This document shows positions 33,150 through 45,860 of a DNA stretch of 64,000 nt, piece after piece. The notes under the pieces were generated by a model that saw only the letters and a program-made list of their open reading frames with translations, was not told where the DNA came from and searched no databases. Each line of letters starts with the position of its first letter. The stretch's first letter is position 1. This DNA comes from Aquatica leii (lineage: Eukaryota > Arthropoda > Insecta > Coleoptera > Lampyridae), in assembly GCA_035610365.1 (NCBI GenBank), contig CM069435.1:20883123-20947122 (forward strand), written 5' to 3'. A program made the translations under genes and the position numbers.

Positions 33150-35940
33150 CGCCAAAATATCTATGACCGATGATGGACGTTGAAGACACTCAATTAACTT
33201 TAAAGTTTGCGCAAGTGAATCTTTGCAATTCACGTGTTGCGACTTACAAAGCAATGAGTTTCTCCTCCGACAATAATATCAACATACTACTGACCCAAGA
33301 GCTATACGTGTTTAGCTCAGATTCAGAATACCAGATCGCTGGTGCGGCTGTACCCTTTAGCAGGATTGCCGCATCCTCTTCTATGTGAAATTACTCGGTT
33401 ATTGTTTTCAACAGTTCGAAGTCCGTTGGAGTGATAACACTCAGTCATTTAATAAATGACTGCAATGCAGTAACCATGATCACGGTTGGTAATCGTCGGT
33501 GCTTATTGGCCACCGAGTGAGTATGTTTGTATTAATTACCAACACCTAAACAAAATTCTTAATAAACTAAGAAACATTCATATCATCATTTAAGGTAACT
33601 TCAACTCAAAATCGCCGCTTTGGCACTCCCCGGTGACTGAAAAACGAGGGCGATGTGTGAAAAACCTTGTGGGTGAACGTAACCTCTGTGTTGTCAATTC
33701 CCTCTTATTTTCCACGTGGTGCATTATGCCACGATCCCAAATCTGTAGACGCCATCATTGAAAAGTTGACCAGGATGATGCTAGATTCTTGCTAACGTAG
33801 CTTAAACAGCATAAGCATAAGATCTAGAGCCGGAGCACCGTGGTGGAATCGTAAGTTAGACAGGTTAAAGCGAGCAGTGCGTTTTTTGCAAAAACACCAC
33901 CAAAAGGCCTCTGCAGATGTAAAAAATCAATGGCTTACCTCGTATAAGGCCACTTCACCGATACAAACTGGTAGTAAAGTATAACTCCTAGAAAAGTTTT
34001 GTGTCGATTCAGCCGCGTTCCAATGTTAAAGACGGCGACAGATACATCATCTAAGAACAAGACACGGTCAAAATAATAGTTTCCACATTATTTCCAGACG
34101 AAGATCCCTCGACGGACAACGTTTATGATGCCCAAATCAAATCTCGATCTTTTTTGCAAAGCAATTCCCGACAGGACTGAGTGGTCACCTCTTTAGCCGC
34201 AGTGGCTAGAAAAATTCCTAAGAATAAAGCTTCTGGACGGAATACACTGTAATGTTTGGCGTTGTTTTAGATTCTCTCTCATCTACGATTGTTGATCTGT
34301 TCAACTCTTGCATAAAAATTGGTTATTTTCCTACCAGCTGGAAAACTGGTAAACTGATAACTATTCCCGAACTTGCAAAGAAGGATCTTGTCAATCCTAA
34401 CTTGTATCGTCCAATAACTTTGTTATCAAAACTAGGTAAACTCTTCGAAAGGACACTTCTTAAAAAAATACACGACGACATTCCGCCAAACATCTTATTC
34501 TATCCTAGTCAATATAACTTTGTTGCTGGTAAAACTACGACTGACGCCGTCCGTCGATTAATGATTATTATACAATCGAACGTTTCCAAATACAGGCTAG
34601 TTATTTTCATAGACATTATTGGAGCGTTCAAGAACGTATGGTGGCCCTCTATAATCAAAGTTCTCGTCGTTAAGAGAGTACCTGCCGACGGTACGTGCGT
34701 CATTCGTAGCTATTTGTCGAATAGATCGATAACATATTCTGCAAACGTTTTACGTTCAATTTTCACCAAACGACTGACGAAGGGTTGTCCACAAGACTCG
34801 TTTTTTGGACCGATCTTGTGGAATCTGGTTGTTAATAATCTCTTAGATTGTTTGCTTGTTCGGACGACATCACCGTCACAGTGTCCACAAATTCCCGTCG
34901 AGACTTTGAGGCAAAATCTAACTCGTGCCTAAATATTGTGACTAGCTGGGCTGGCAGCAATAAACTAAATACTTCTGCAGACAAGACTAAGTACATGGTT
35001 TTTGGCTGCACGCTAAAAGGAGATGTTTCACTGCGCCTCCACGATACTCCTGTCTATAGGGTTTTCGAATTCAAGTACCTCGGTTTATTGCTCGACGACA
35101 AACTAAGTTTTGTAAAACAGTGCGCTTTCGTGGTTGACAAGTGCAAGAGCGTTTTGCACTTGTTCTACAAATACTCACGCTTGAAATGGAATCTTAACAT
35201 AAAACATCTTGCAAATATTTTTGACAATGCAGTCGTTTCCATGTTCACTTATGGCTTAAATATTTAGTACCACAGATTTCGACATACCCACGTAGTCAGA
35301 AAACTGGCCTCGCTCTAATATCTTGTTCTTCAGTACTATCCTTAGCGCGTATCGCACCGTTCCCGTAGATACCCTCTGCGTTATATCTAAACATTCTCCT
35401 CTACATCTCCTTTTGCAGGAAATTTACTGCATCAAATTCTTCGCAAGGTTGGTTCGTGTAACTTCCTTGACCAAAACGTTTTTAACAACGATTTTCTGTC
35501 CTTTTCAGCAGCCAAACGTCACTTAAAAGTCTTGATCTTGGGTGAATGGCAGCGGCTATGGGACACTTCCTATAAAAGTCGTAACGCCTACTCTCTCATC
35601 CCGGTCAAAATGCTTTACGTCTCAAGACGAGAAGTAATGCAAATCCTGTCTTTATACGGCGGATTGCGTTGTCATCTAAAACTTATTAGTGTTTTGGATG
35701 ACGACAGCTGTGTCGTCGTGTGGCGTTCCTGACAATCCGGCACATCGGATTCTCGCTTATCGCAAATTCGAAGATGATCGGAGTGCCCTGTAATCCACTA
35801 TCAATTTCTATCCCAATTTCTCTCAAGCCATCCTCAAATTGGTGCTTGATGTAAACCTTTATAAACGTTTCACACGTAAAGACGAGAACCTACAGTAAAA
35901 GAATGTTAATTTACTTTCTAACGTGTTTGCATAGTTTTAG
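33150..35940 (+). mobile_element. R1-clade-like LINE, decayed
   Basis: A non-LTR element on the plus strand. The endonuclease start reads LKFAQVNLCNSRVATYKA and INILLTQELYVF (33188-33330). Reverse transcriptase lies at 34252-34932 with LYRPITLLSKLGKLFERTL, VIFIDIIGAFKNVWWPSI (domain A; the R1-type D.QGAF.NVWWP motif) and LTKGCPQDSFFGPILWNLVV (domain B). Domain C reads FACSDDITVTVST at 34848 (YADD changed to CSDD). FKYLGLLLDDKLSF follows at 35060-35110, and C-terminal sequence continues to about 35890. Around eight frame changes or stops are visible. No rRNA sequence flanks it, although several R1-clade elements insert specifically into 28S genes. Confidence 0.75.
34252..34932 (+). pseudogene. 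R1-like reverse transcriptase core, longest open frame
   Basis: 226 codons covering RT domains 1 to B and running into the connector. The domain A Asp (FIDIIGAF) is present and domain B (KGCPQDSFFGP) is nearly consensus. The frame then leaves the RT track, and the C box continues in another frame from 34848. The overlap of the two frames shows a simple small frameshift. Confidence 0.7.
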
Positions 35941-36399
35941 TTTTATTTTTTTTACAAGTATGCGATGACAAAGTAAGTATTTACTTTTTTTTAATAACTG
36001 CATGTTTTTAATTTAGAGTCATTTATTTTATTTCAATTAGTTTGAATAACACGTTTCAGTTTATTTTCATCATCACTACTTGACTAACTTTGCCTCTCTT
36101 ACTTCCTTGTCAAAGTCTTTTTGCCACCCATTTGGTTTTATGCTTTAGAAGCGTAGATAAGCTGTAAGGTAGATGTAGGTGTAGGCTGAACCGCGTGCTC
36201 TCAAAGCATGTACCCGTTACCTAGCCCATCCAACTGAGTCTCACTAGACGTTCTTGTTATATTGACAGATTTTCCTAAACTTAACTTATTCTTCTTGTGG
36301 CAAACTTGTACCAACCATCTCCTTTTCCTCAGTTCCAACGCAAAACAAGTGCTTGAATAATTAGTGTCATCGAAACTTAGGTTTAGTAGTAATACATGA

Positions 36400-37940
36400 T
36401 TTGCATAGGCAGCTAAGAGTTTACGGTCGTATGCATTATAGTGTTGTTGATGTGCTTGAGATCGCTCTGAAGCACTGGAAGATTTGGACTGCATCTGTTA
36501 GTCCAAACCTCATATAATTAAATTCATAAAAACAAAAAGGTTTCGTGTTGGCAGTATTGGGTACGTCTTCCGTGTTTATTAAAATCTAATGAAATAGCTT
36601 GATTCGATCGATGGTTGGGAATATTGTTTTATTGCTTAAAAGTTCTGTAAAATTTTCTATGTGAAAAGCGGGGTATTTATCAGGCACCGTTCTAGCATTT
36701 AGTCGACAATAGTCTCCACAAGGCCTCCAGTGCATGCTGTTCTTTTTTTTTGCCTTAGATGAACCTACTTTTTGAAGGGTTGATGATTCCAAAAGCAAGT
36801 AAGTGCTTAAATTATTCTTTAGCTAGTTTAAGTTTTTCCGGTGTTGTTACTGAAAAACCAGGTGTTGTTTTGATGGTTGCTGTTTGTTATAGTTTTTATC
36901 AGGCCACAACACAATAAGGCGCTTGTATGGCTGTTATTTTAAGCTTGTGTTGTTGTCGATAAGTTGACGACGCCGGGCACCTGTGTACAATCCATAAAAA
37001 CTGATAAACTCGATACCAATTATCGATTTCTGAACATAAGCTATGATGAATGATCAACGGAAATCACGATTTAAACCGAAGTTTAAATTTATTGTTTTAA
37101 GCACATATGTAGGTATCATTGTACCATTTGCGACATACAGATTATACTTAGTTTTAACTAAAGAAGTTTGTACAAAGTAACGTGGGAAAACATTCACTTC
37201 TGCACCTGTATCAATTAGAAATTGTTTTTTCGAGAAATTTACTATACATATAACCAAAGTTTTTTTTAAGTTCACTTATTGTTTTTGTAAACTCAGTAAT
37301 TTGTTTCAGATCGAAAAAAATTATCGTCGTTACCAAACTCACATTGAGTTAATGTCTTGTTTTTTCCATGACAGCGCCCAAAAGAAATGTTTCCATTGCA
37401 TTGCTATCGGTTGAATAGCTAGTGATTTTCCGGATATGGTTTGCCATGTTTGCTAGATTTTCTAAGGACTGGTGTGGTTGCGTTGCTAAAAGTACTGGGA
37501 CTGGTGTTGGCAAACGGTTTGTCCAGATAGTGCACGTTATAGAATTTGGAACGGTTGTTACCGCCAAACTCTGAAAGTGTCGTAAAAATTGAGATGGTGA
37601 TCGGTTACCAATTTTTTTATGTTTTAAGAGTTGCTTAATCCTCCAGTTTTAGGAAATAAACATTCTTTTCATTAACTCATCTTTTAATTTTTGGTACTTC
37701 CTTTCTGCTGGAGTGTTGGAATTGATGCCTTCTACTTCTGCAATATGACGGTCTTCCAAAACCGATACCGCCGCCCAAAATTTGGTGGTATCGTTTTTAT
37801 TTATGTTTTTGATTTCAAAATATACATCCAATTGAATAAACCAGATTTGTGCTTTATTGGCTCTGAAGGGTGGAAAGTTGATATTTATTCTGTCTATTTG
37901 AACTTGCGGAGCTTGTGATTGTTTTTCCACACTATCATGT
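36400..37940 (-). mobile_element. Ty3/Gypsy fossil: gag, protease and RT start
   Basis: Minus-strand remains in the correct Gypsy order. A gag-like region lies at 37349-37930 (FPPFRANKAQIWFIQLDVYF, AERKYQKLKDELMKRMF). A protease with FLIDTGAEVNVFP lies at 37054-37275. The reverse transcriptase start, with WRPCGDYCRLNARTVPDKYP, lies at 36586-36798. A short RNase H-like HYNAYDRKLLAAYA is near 36430. Gag of this type (F....W..Q.E..F....I) is common in arthropod Gypsy elements. Much of RT and the integrase are missing, and there are more than five breaks. No LTR was identified, although one may lie between 37940 and 38600. Confidence 0.75.
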
Positions 37941-40900
37941 GGCGGATGATTTAGGTTTATAAATCAAGAAATAACTAACATACTCTTATCGGGGTCTCTT
38001 ATTTTTAGGTTGTCTGTTAGTTTATTCCCACAATTTTAACTACAAAGCTAAATTAATATCCAGAATCTAAATTGTTAAGTTGCTTTCTTGAGGTCGGATA
38101 AGTAAAAATAGTGGCCTTGTTGACGCCGTTGTTTTTATATTCCTTCTCTCGCAGTTGCTGCCAACTTAATACGGGTTACCACAACATCTTCACAGGTTAA
38201 CCATTTGCAGGTCTAACAATCTGGCAAGGTGTAGCAATGCTAAAAACATTTCTTTCGCGTTTTGCTGTTAAAAAAAGATGATCTTTATATGGCATATTAT
38301 GCATCACTAATCAGTGTTGAAGTTCTACATGATTAACAGCATCTAAACTATTAAAATGCAATTTTTGTTGTGTTACAGAATAGTATTAATTACTTTAATT
38401 TCTCTTAACACCGTACCACAAGAAATCAACTCAAAGCTCCAATGAATTGTTGAGATCAAATTCTAATGTTTGGTGGATTTAAGCAAGGGTCAATGTGCAT
38501 ATTGAAACATTGAACGGAATGTGATGTAAACACAGGAAGAATGTAATTCTTCTAATAGTAAAACTTTTTATTGATTTAATGTTTATACACGCAATCTTTA
38601 ACTTATTAAAATGTATTATTCTAAAATTATGATTACATTCTATCATCTAACGTCTTTCTTTTACAAAAAAGTTGTATTTTTCCCTTCCAAAATTACAGAG
38701 TTGATTTTCTTTATTTATACATACTTTTAATTTGTAGAAAATTAATTTAATGTATTTGCAAATGAAATCAACGACGTTGAAGGAGTAATAAAATGCCTTG
38801 AAAAACACCCACGTTTATAATTAACTTCGAAATGCGTGTTTTTTTCCTAAAATTTATGACAAATATAATTTTATATAATTTTTTTGATGTAATCAAACTT
38901 TTAATTTTTTTGTAATTTAATAAATTAATTTTCTTTTAGAAACCTCGTCGTGTAGATTCTAGGACGTTAAAAAGTATAACGTCGCACATCTGTGTAAAAA
39001 AATGAGTTTAATCCGATTTTTTTTTGTAAAATCGGGTAGATAATTAAGGTGTTTAACCAACGGAAATTGGAAATTATAAATTAAATACTTGAATTTTAAA
39101 GATTATAAACAATACAGACGCAAACGGTATGAACATGTAGGTTTAATACAGTAATTATGTTGTAATTATTGTCAGGAAATAGTTAATAATAGTTTTTGAG
39201 AAGAAATTTTTAAAACAAGAACTGTCGACCTTGCTTAGCAATCAGTACGTGTTTATTTATTATATATCGGTTATTTGTAGATAACTTTATTTCGTCCCCT
39301 TTACGTAGTTTAATTTCAAATGTCTAAAGCTGAAATTGTAATTTATTGTGCGACGTTCTCTTTGATTTAAGACACATTAGTAAACATATTATATTTGCCA
39401 GGTAATATATTAATGGTGTTTATTAAAAAAAGAAATGGTAAGTAGACGATATCCTTCTTAAGCGACAAGAGGGCCTTAAGTAGTTTACGTTGGTTGGTAC
39501 CACTGAAGAGCCTAGGGTCAGATCCCGTCTCACGAACATACACAATTACATCAAGTCGTGGGTGTATAATCGCTTCTCCTAGAAGATACTCACAATATTT
39601 ATTCTCTCCTTCCAGCGGATTGTTCGAAAAAGAGAGACGATTTGCGTATAGGTCGCAACTAAATAATACCATATAGCACTGAATATAATAGGGAAATTAG
39701 CATACACTTTAACACAGCTGCTCTTCACAGTATTGTTAACAAACAAACTAATACACATAGTGAAAATCTGAAAGGATCACTGACATAAGTGTACATTATT
39801 TAATAATTATTTTGATAAATCAAAATAACGAATAGTGTGGTACTTACTGTTAAAAATAATGTTCTTTAATTATACTTTATTACTTGCGCTTTATAACCAA
39901 AGGCCGTTGAATGAATATTTATTCGTTTAATTACGAAACTATAACTTAAAATCTAGATTTTTACCACACGACTTGGTGTAAGTATAAATTTTCTAATAAT
40001 CCCTCAAATGGGGCATAGTCAGACGGTTAGGTCGGTTCGTTGGAAAGACGCCACAAAATGAGATAATTACACCGGCTATTTAATTGCGGCCAAAATTAGT
40101 TGGTAATAACTGGTGCTTTAGTTCGATGGATAAGAATACTAAGGAAATATTTTACGCTGCGCCAGCCTTGATTTGCACGGATTTAAACCTTAACAACATG
40201 TCCGAAGACCCACAATTAGGATCTACAATTATTGTGTGTGTCTAAATTTTAAAATTAACTTGAAACACAAAGTAAACTCTTTTAAGAAAATCGACGACTA
40301 AGTAGATATCGCAGGGCTTTAATTTAGGTTAACCAAATATTAATTTTTTTCTTGTCTTTATACATTAATTCAAATATAATACTCTAGAATCACGCAATGC
40401 AACAAATCTACAAATATCTGAGTGTTTTTTCGATCAAACTTTTGTTTCGAAAAAAATAGTAAAATACCCAAATTTAAAAGAATTTAAGCAAAATTTTATG
40501 TTTCCGTTTGCGGAATTAAAACAATTAAATATTCATTAGTCAAACATTGTTTGTATAAAAACGTAGAGTTTCAGAAAAACAGTTAATAAATAAATCAATT
40601 ATTTACGAACGCACTTTCAGTGGAAAAAAATCGTAAAGATTAGGTTAACGATACAAACACATACAGCTGTTGTAAAATAAGAAATTTTAAACAATAAGTA
40701 GTTTAATAAAATAATTAAGAAAAATATGGAAAAAAATCCGTTTTGTAGTTACCAATAACCGAACCTCTACATAAAATCATAATATATTTAAAAAAATGCA
40801 AAAATAGTAATCATTTTGTAGTTTCTTATCTAGAAAATTTTAACAGCATTGTTTAGTATATAATTTATTTTCATTTTCTTGATCATAAATACGTAATTTT

Positions 40901-41024
40901 AATTTTTCGTTTTCTTGGATTTTAGATAATAAACTTTAATACTATTTAGACCAAACCGTTATGTTTAAAAAAAATTTTTTTATTAAATCCCTAAAACCCG
41001 AGAAATTAATTTGTCATTATACGT
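37941..41024. other. AT-rich stretch, mostly unassigned
   Basis: No recognisable gene. A 101-codon minus-strand frame at 39367-39672 (GEAIIHPRLDVIVYVRETGS and following), together with a nearby AATAAA on that strand, might be a fragment of an LTR or an old exon. I recognise no domain. The first 600 bases could include LTR sequence of the preceding Gypsy fossil. Confidence 0.35.
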
Positions 41025-41241
41025 TGTAGATATCACGATTTTTACCGTACGTATGAAGCCACTTCAATAATTTTACTTTGTAAATTAAAACGATTTATTT
41101 ATTTTTACAATTCGTAATATGTCTGACTTTTTTATATATTTTTTTTATCGATTGCCAGGCTATCCAATAATATTTTTTACATCTGTTCAAACATAAAATT
41201 TAACATAGTCTTTTAAACACTTGTTTTACAACACCATAACA
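41025..41241 (-). repeat. 3' LTR of the Gypsy element (41-48 kb), with polypurine tract
   Basis: 217 bp. On the minus strand it begins TGTTATGGTGTTGTAAAAC and ends near GATATCTACA. The minus-strand tract ACTATGGGGGGAG lies directly inside it (about 41242-41256) and is a convincing polypurine tract. It matches the 5' LTR over its full length apart from the MITE in that copy. Confidence 0.8.
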
Positions 41242-43482
41242 CTCCCCCCATAGTTTAATCTTTAAGTTTTTGTGGAAATTTTACTTTTCTTCCTGATCTC
41301 GTTTTGATAGTTTGTTCGTTATTTAAACTTGTTTCAGCTTTCGAGTAAGAGTTTGGAGTAGTACTCTGAACGTTTTTAGTTGAAACTAATGTATTGGGTT
41401 CTCCTAAGTTTTCCATTTGCGTTTTAACTTCCTCAGCCAACAGGAAAGCAGGCTTTACTTTGTCTATGGATACTGTTTGTTTACCCCTAGGTAGTTGTAA
41501 AACATAATATTTGTCTTGTGTTTATTATGACAGGTTACGGTCGATCTTTGATTTAGTTTTTTTATGTAAAAAAATCCTTGGCTTAGCATGATGTTCCTGT
41601 TCGGTTGATCTGAGATTTTTTATAGTTTCTTCAATTTTAAAAACAAAGTTGTCACATCATCCGTGCTGGAAGTCTCGATGAAAAATTCGCCAGGCAATAT
41701 TATAACTAATCCATATAAAGTTTTAGCCGTTGTAACATCGTGATCTGGTAGTATATATATACGCAAACATAATAAAACGATGGGTAGCTTGTTAATCAAA
41801 TCTCCCATCAAATGACATTTAATCGCCGTCTTCAGGCTACGGTGAAACCGTTTGCAGCTGGATGATAGGCCGTTGTTTTTATATGATGGATTCCAAGTAA
41901 CTTTGTCATTTCCTTACAGAGTGTTGAATCGAAATGTTATCCTCTGTCGGTGGTGATTCTACTAGATGACCCAAATCTAGCTATCCAAGTGGTGATAATA
42001 GCTTGAGCCATTGTTTCCGCCGTAAGATCTCTAACGGGTGTTGCTTTCAGCCATTTCGAAAAACGGCCTATCATCGTCACTACATAGCGAAAGTCTTGTG
42101 ATGATGATAAGGGTCCAATAATGTTTATGTTTACATGTTCGAAACGATGTTCGGTTCTATTCTCGTAATTTAGAACCTTACTCTTAGTATGTCTCCACAC
42201 CTTACACTTCTGACAGGCTATACAACATTGAGTCCATAATTGACAGTCCTTTTTGAAACCAGGCCACACGTAGCGTTTCGATACCATTTTTGCTGTAGCT
42301 TTCTTTCCAGTATGAGATAAGTCGTGAATTGACGTAAATATATTTTTTCTATAACATTTAGGTATATATGGTCTAATTTTGTTGTTGTTGACATCACAAA
42401 CTATAACTTCTTCTTCTACTTGGATTTCCTGCAAGTTTAAAGAACACTTATTTGATTTTTTTAGATGAATTAATTCTTCATCCGTTTTTTGTGCGTTGGC
42501 GATTTTATTCAATGAAATTGTACTTGTTGTATCAATTTTACATAATTTTTTTAAATAATCTGCTGCCACGTTGTCAGTACCGGCCGTATGTCGAATGTCC
42601 AAATGTCGAAACTGCCGTGGAGATAAATTTTGAGAATTTTTTGTAAAAGCAAATATTAGCGGTATGTGATCCGTACGTACTGTAAAGTTTGTTCCCTCTA
42701 ATGTGTGTCGAAAATATTCAATGGCTGCATATATAGCAAATAATTCTCTGTCATACGTGCTATATTTGTTCGGTAGCACTAAGTTTTTTAGAGAAAAAGA
42801 GCAATGGTTCAAGAATACAGTTATTAATGTGATGTAACGCTGCACCTATTGACAACTCCGATGCGTCTACTTGAAGCGTAAATGATAAATTAGTTGACGG
42901 ATGCTGTAAAGATGTTGCGTTGGCCAACTTATCCTTAACCTGTGCAAACACGTTGGTTACTTCTTTGTTCCAATTAATTTTGGTACGGCCTTTTCTTTTT
43001 GAGATACGTTTTAATAAATCGTATAACGGACCTTGTACTGCTACTAAATTGGAAATACAAACTTAATTTGTGCTTAGTTGCGAGTAAAGGTATATCTAGA
43101 ATAGATTTAACTTTTTCGGGTATAGGACGTATAGCTTCTTCTGACACTAAAAATCCGAGGAAAGGAACTTCCATAGCTTCAAAAATGCATTTGCTAAAAT
43201 TGATGTTGATACCAAATTTATTTAATCGTGAAAAAAGTTGTTGAATATGATTTTGATGTTCTTCAATCGATTTAAATACTATCAAGATGTCATCAATATA
43301 ACAAGAACAAAAATCAAAATCTTCGGTTATTTTATGCATGAATCTTTGAAATGATTGGGCTGCGTTTATTAATCCAAATTATAGTGTTGTAAATTCAAAT
43401 AATCCGAATGGAATCGTTATTGCTGTTTTATGGATATTTTTTTTATCAACCGGAATATGATGGTATGTCTTAATCAGATTAA

Positions 43483-45860
43483 CCCTTTCAGTACGGATGA
43501 CCGATATATCTGCCACATACAAATTTGGTACATAGACGGCTGAACTATATATGTGACATCGAGTTATTCATGCTCCATGAACTAATGTTATATATTTCAG
43601 ACAAATTTACAAAATCGATTTGCCGCACAGACGACCGACCAAAATATCGGTCGAATATAATCCGTGCCATACCGACGAACGGCCGATATATCTGCCGACG
43701 GCGGATATACACGACAGTCGTTGACGTAGCACGGTCAGTGGGTAGCCAGCGCAACTAGTGGTTAGTATCGTTTAAAATGTCGACAGAGAAACAGCCCGGG
43801 GCCTTCAAAAAAGCGTGTTAGGGTGGAGAGTGATTTTAACAATAGTTATTGCGGATTGGATGAACGTGAGGTTTGCCATATCAATGGTTTGCTTGAAAAC
43901 AATGATATATTCGGCTCTGATAGTGATAAAGAGCCGTTTATTGATAGCGGGAGCGAATATCTACCAAGTAAAAATGATATAAGCCATCAGGAAAATGACG
44001 AAACTGAGGTAAATGAAATAAGCTTCGAAGACAGAGATGTGCCAGTGCCAGATGTTGAGATTAACGACGATAATCTTGACGCCGACGTAACAAACTATAG
44101 AGACCTAATTATTACATGGACAAAAGACGACTTTGTGCCAAAAGTACATGCATTTGATGACAGTAATAGTGGAGTGACAAACGAACATCTGACTGAAGAT
44201 TCACTGGAGATTGAATTTTTCTTAGATTTTTTCACTGAAGATATTGTTCGGTGTATAGTAGTAGAAACTAACCGATATGCAATACAACAAAATGAGAAGA
44301 AGTGGAAACAATTATTAGACGGAGAATTTTTTACTTTCATGGCATTGACATTGACTATGCTAATGTCCAAAAATAAAAAATTGGAAATAAAAGAAAATTG
44401 GTCAATAGGTCCATTACTATACACCCCAGCTTTCAGTAAGTACATGGAAAGAGACAGATATTTACAAATCCTCAGAAATCTTCATTTTGCAAATAATGAC
44501 GAGGCAGAACCTAATAACCGTCTGCACAAGGTCCAGTATGTACTACAAGAAATCAAACGAAGATTCAAATCAGAGTTCTATCCATTTCAAAATTTGGTGA
44601 TTGATGAGAGCATGGTACTGTTCAAGGGTAGGCTCAGCTTCAAACAGTACATAAAGACCAAACGTCATCGTTTCGGCATAAAGCTGTATGTTCTATGTCA
44701 TTGTGAGAGTGGTATTGTGTTGGATTTCATTGTGTATATTGGCAAAGACACCTACGTTGAACAAGAAAATATAACTGGCCTGGGAGCCTCGGGGAATATT
44801 GTGGCTATACTTATAGAGCCGTATCTAAACAAAGGCCATTCGCTATACACTGACAACTTTTATAGTAGTCCAATACTGTCACACTATTTATTTTAAAGAA
44901 TGACCAATTCGTGTGGGACAGTTAGGTCTAATAGGCTCCATATGCCCAAATTTGAAGGAAAACTCAAAAAAGGAGAAACTGCTTCGAGAAGCTCAGATAT
45001 TTGTTTAGTGACGAAATGGAAAGATAGAAGGGATTTCACGATGATCATCACTATGCACGAAAACAAATACGTAACTTTGGACGAGATCGACCGTGCAACA
45101 AACGAGAGTGCCAAGAAACCATTGTGTGTAGTTGACTATAATGAGAAAATGGGTGCCGTGGATTGATCGGACATGACGATGAGTAGCATCGACAGCCTGC
45201 GTAAATCTATCAAATGGTATAAGAAATTGTTTGTGCACACCCTGGATATCTGTGTACTGAATGCCCATGGTATGTTCTCTACAAAACATTCTACGAAATA
45301 TCCACTTGCGAAGTTTTAAATGAACCTTATACTTCAACTTTTGGATGGTATTATAACTATTTCAGATATGGACATGTAAATAAACCCACATCTATGTCTG
45401 CTGCAACTTCAAGATTGACTGAATGGCACTTTCCATTCTTTGTACCTGCGACTGAGAAGTCCAAAAATGCTTCAAGAAGGTGCACTGTCTGTTCCCAGAC
45501 AAAACTACGACAAAAGAAGAGAAGCACTTCTAGATACATGTGCAAAGAATGTAACGTAGGGTTATGCGTGTTTCCATGTTTCCAAGAATTTCACACTAAA
45601 GTGATATTTTGAGTATTTTCAATTAATTAGTACTTAGCTTTGATGCAATATTAGCTTGAGTTGTTATTTTTAGGCATCGATATGCAATATCTGTTAATTT
45701 TCGTTGACTTCAATAAAGTTCTATTTCATTTTCGTCAAAAAAATTTTTTATTTTGTGCTAAATACTAGGTGGCCGATATATATGACACTCGTCCATCCGG
45801 CATGCAAAAAACTGCCGTCCACACAGCAAAACAAGTAAAAATGCAGCCGTTCTGAAAGGG
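43483..45860 (+). mobile_element. Full-length piggyBac element, 2378 bp, TTAA duplications
   Basis: TTAA flanks both sides (43479-43482, 45861-45864). The left end reads CCCTTTCAGTACGGATGACC; the right end, reversed, reads CCCTTTCAGAACGGCTGC, the CCC start usual in piggyBac. A subterminal motif like GGCCGATATATCTGCC occurs near 43496, 43680 and, as CCGATATATATGAC, near 45773. One transposase gene in plus orientation occupies 43777-45612. Taking out the element and one TTAA restores the host RT reading at that site (a Lys-Ile-Asn-Leu stretch), which proves a clean insertion. It is younger than the Gypsy host. Confidence 0.9.
43777..45612 (+). pseudogene. piggyBac transposase (DDE_Tnp_1_7), four breaks
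   Basis: The likely start is ATG at 43777 (MSTEKQPG). A frame change near 43800 leads into the main frame, 43823-44896 (357 codons). That frame holds an acidic N-terminus, then FTEDIVRCIVVETNRYA, FSKYMERDRYLQILRNLHFA, LVIDESMVLFKGRLSFKQYI (first Asp) and LYTDNFYSSPILSHYL (second Asp). An in-frame TAA at 44894 is followed by CGTVRSNRLHMP and DYNEKMGAVD (third Asp region). An in-frame TGA at 45164, probably from CGA, precedes SDMTMSSIDSLRKSIKWYKK. After a frame change, the C-terminal Cys-rich domain CTVCSQTKLRQK, YMCKECNVGLCVFPCFQEFH ends at 45612. All catalytic positions survive, so decay looks recent compared with its neighbours. Confidence 0.85.

Noticed and set aside
43545-43758. Frames on both strands in the piggyBac 5' region
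   Set aside because: They arise from the palindromic subterminal GGCCGATATATC repeats.
44095-45545. Minus-strand frames under the piggyBac gene
   Set aside because: Antisense shadows; the plus strand carries the transposase.
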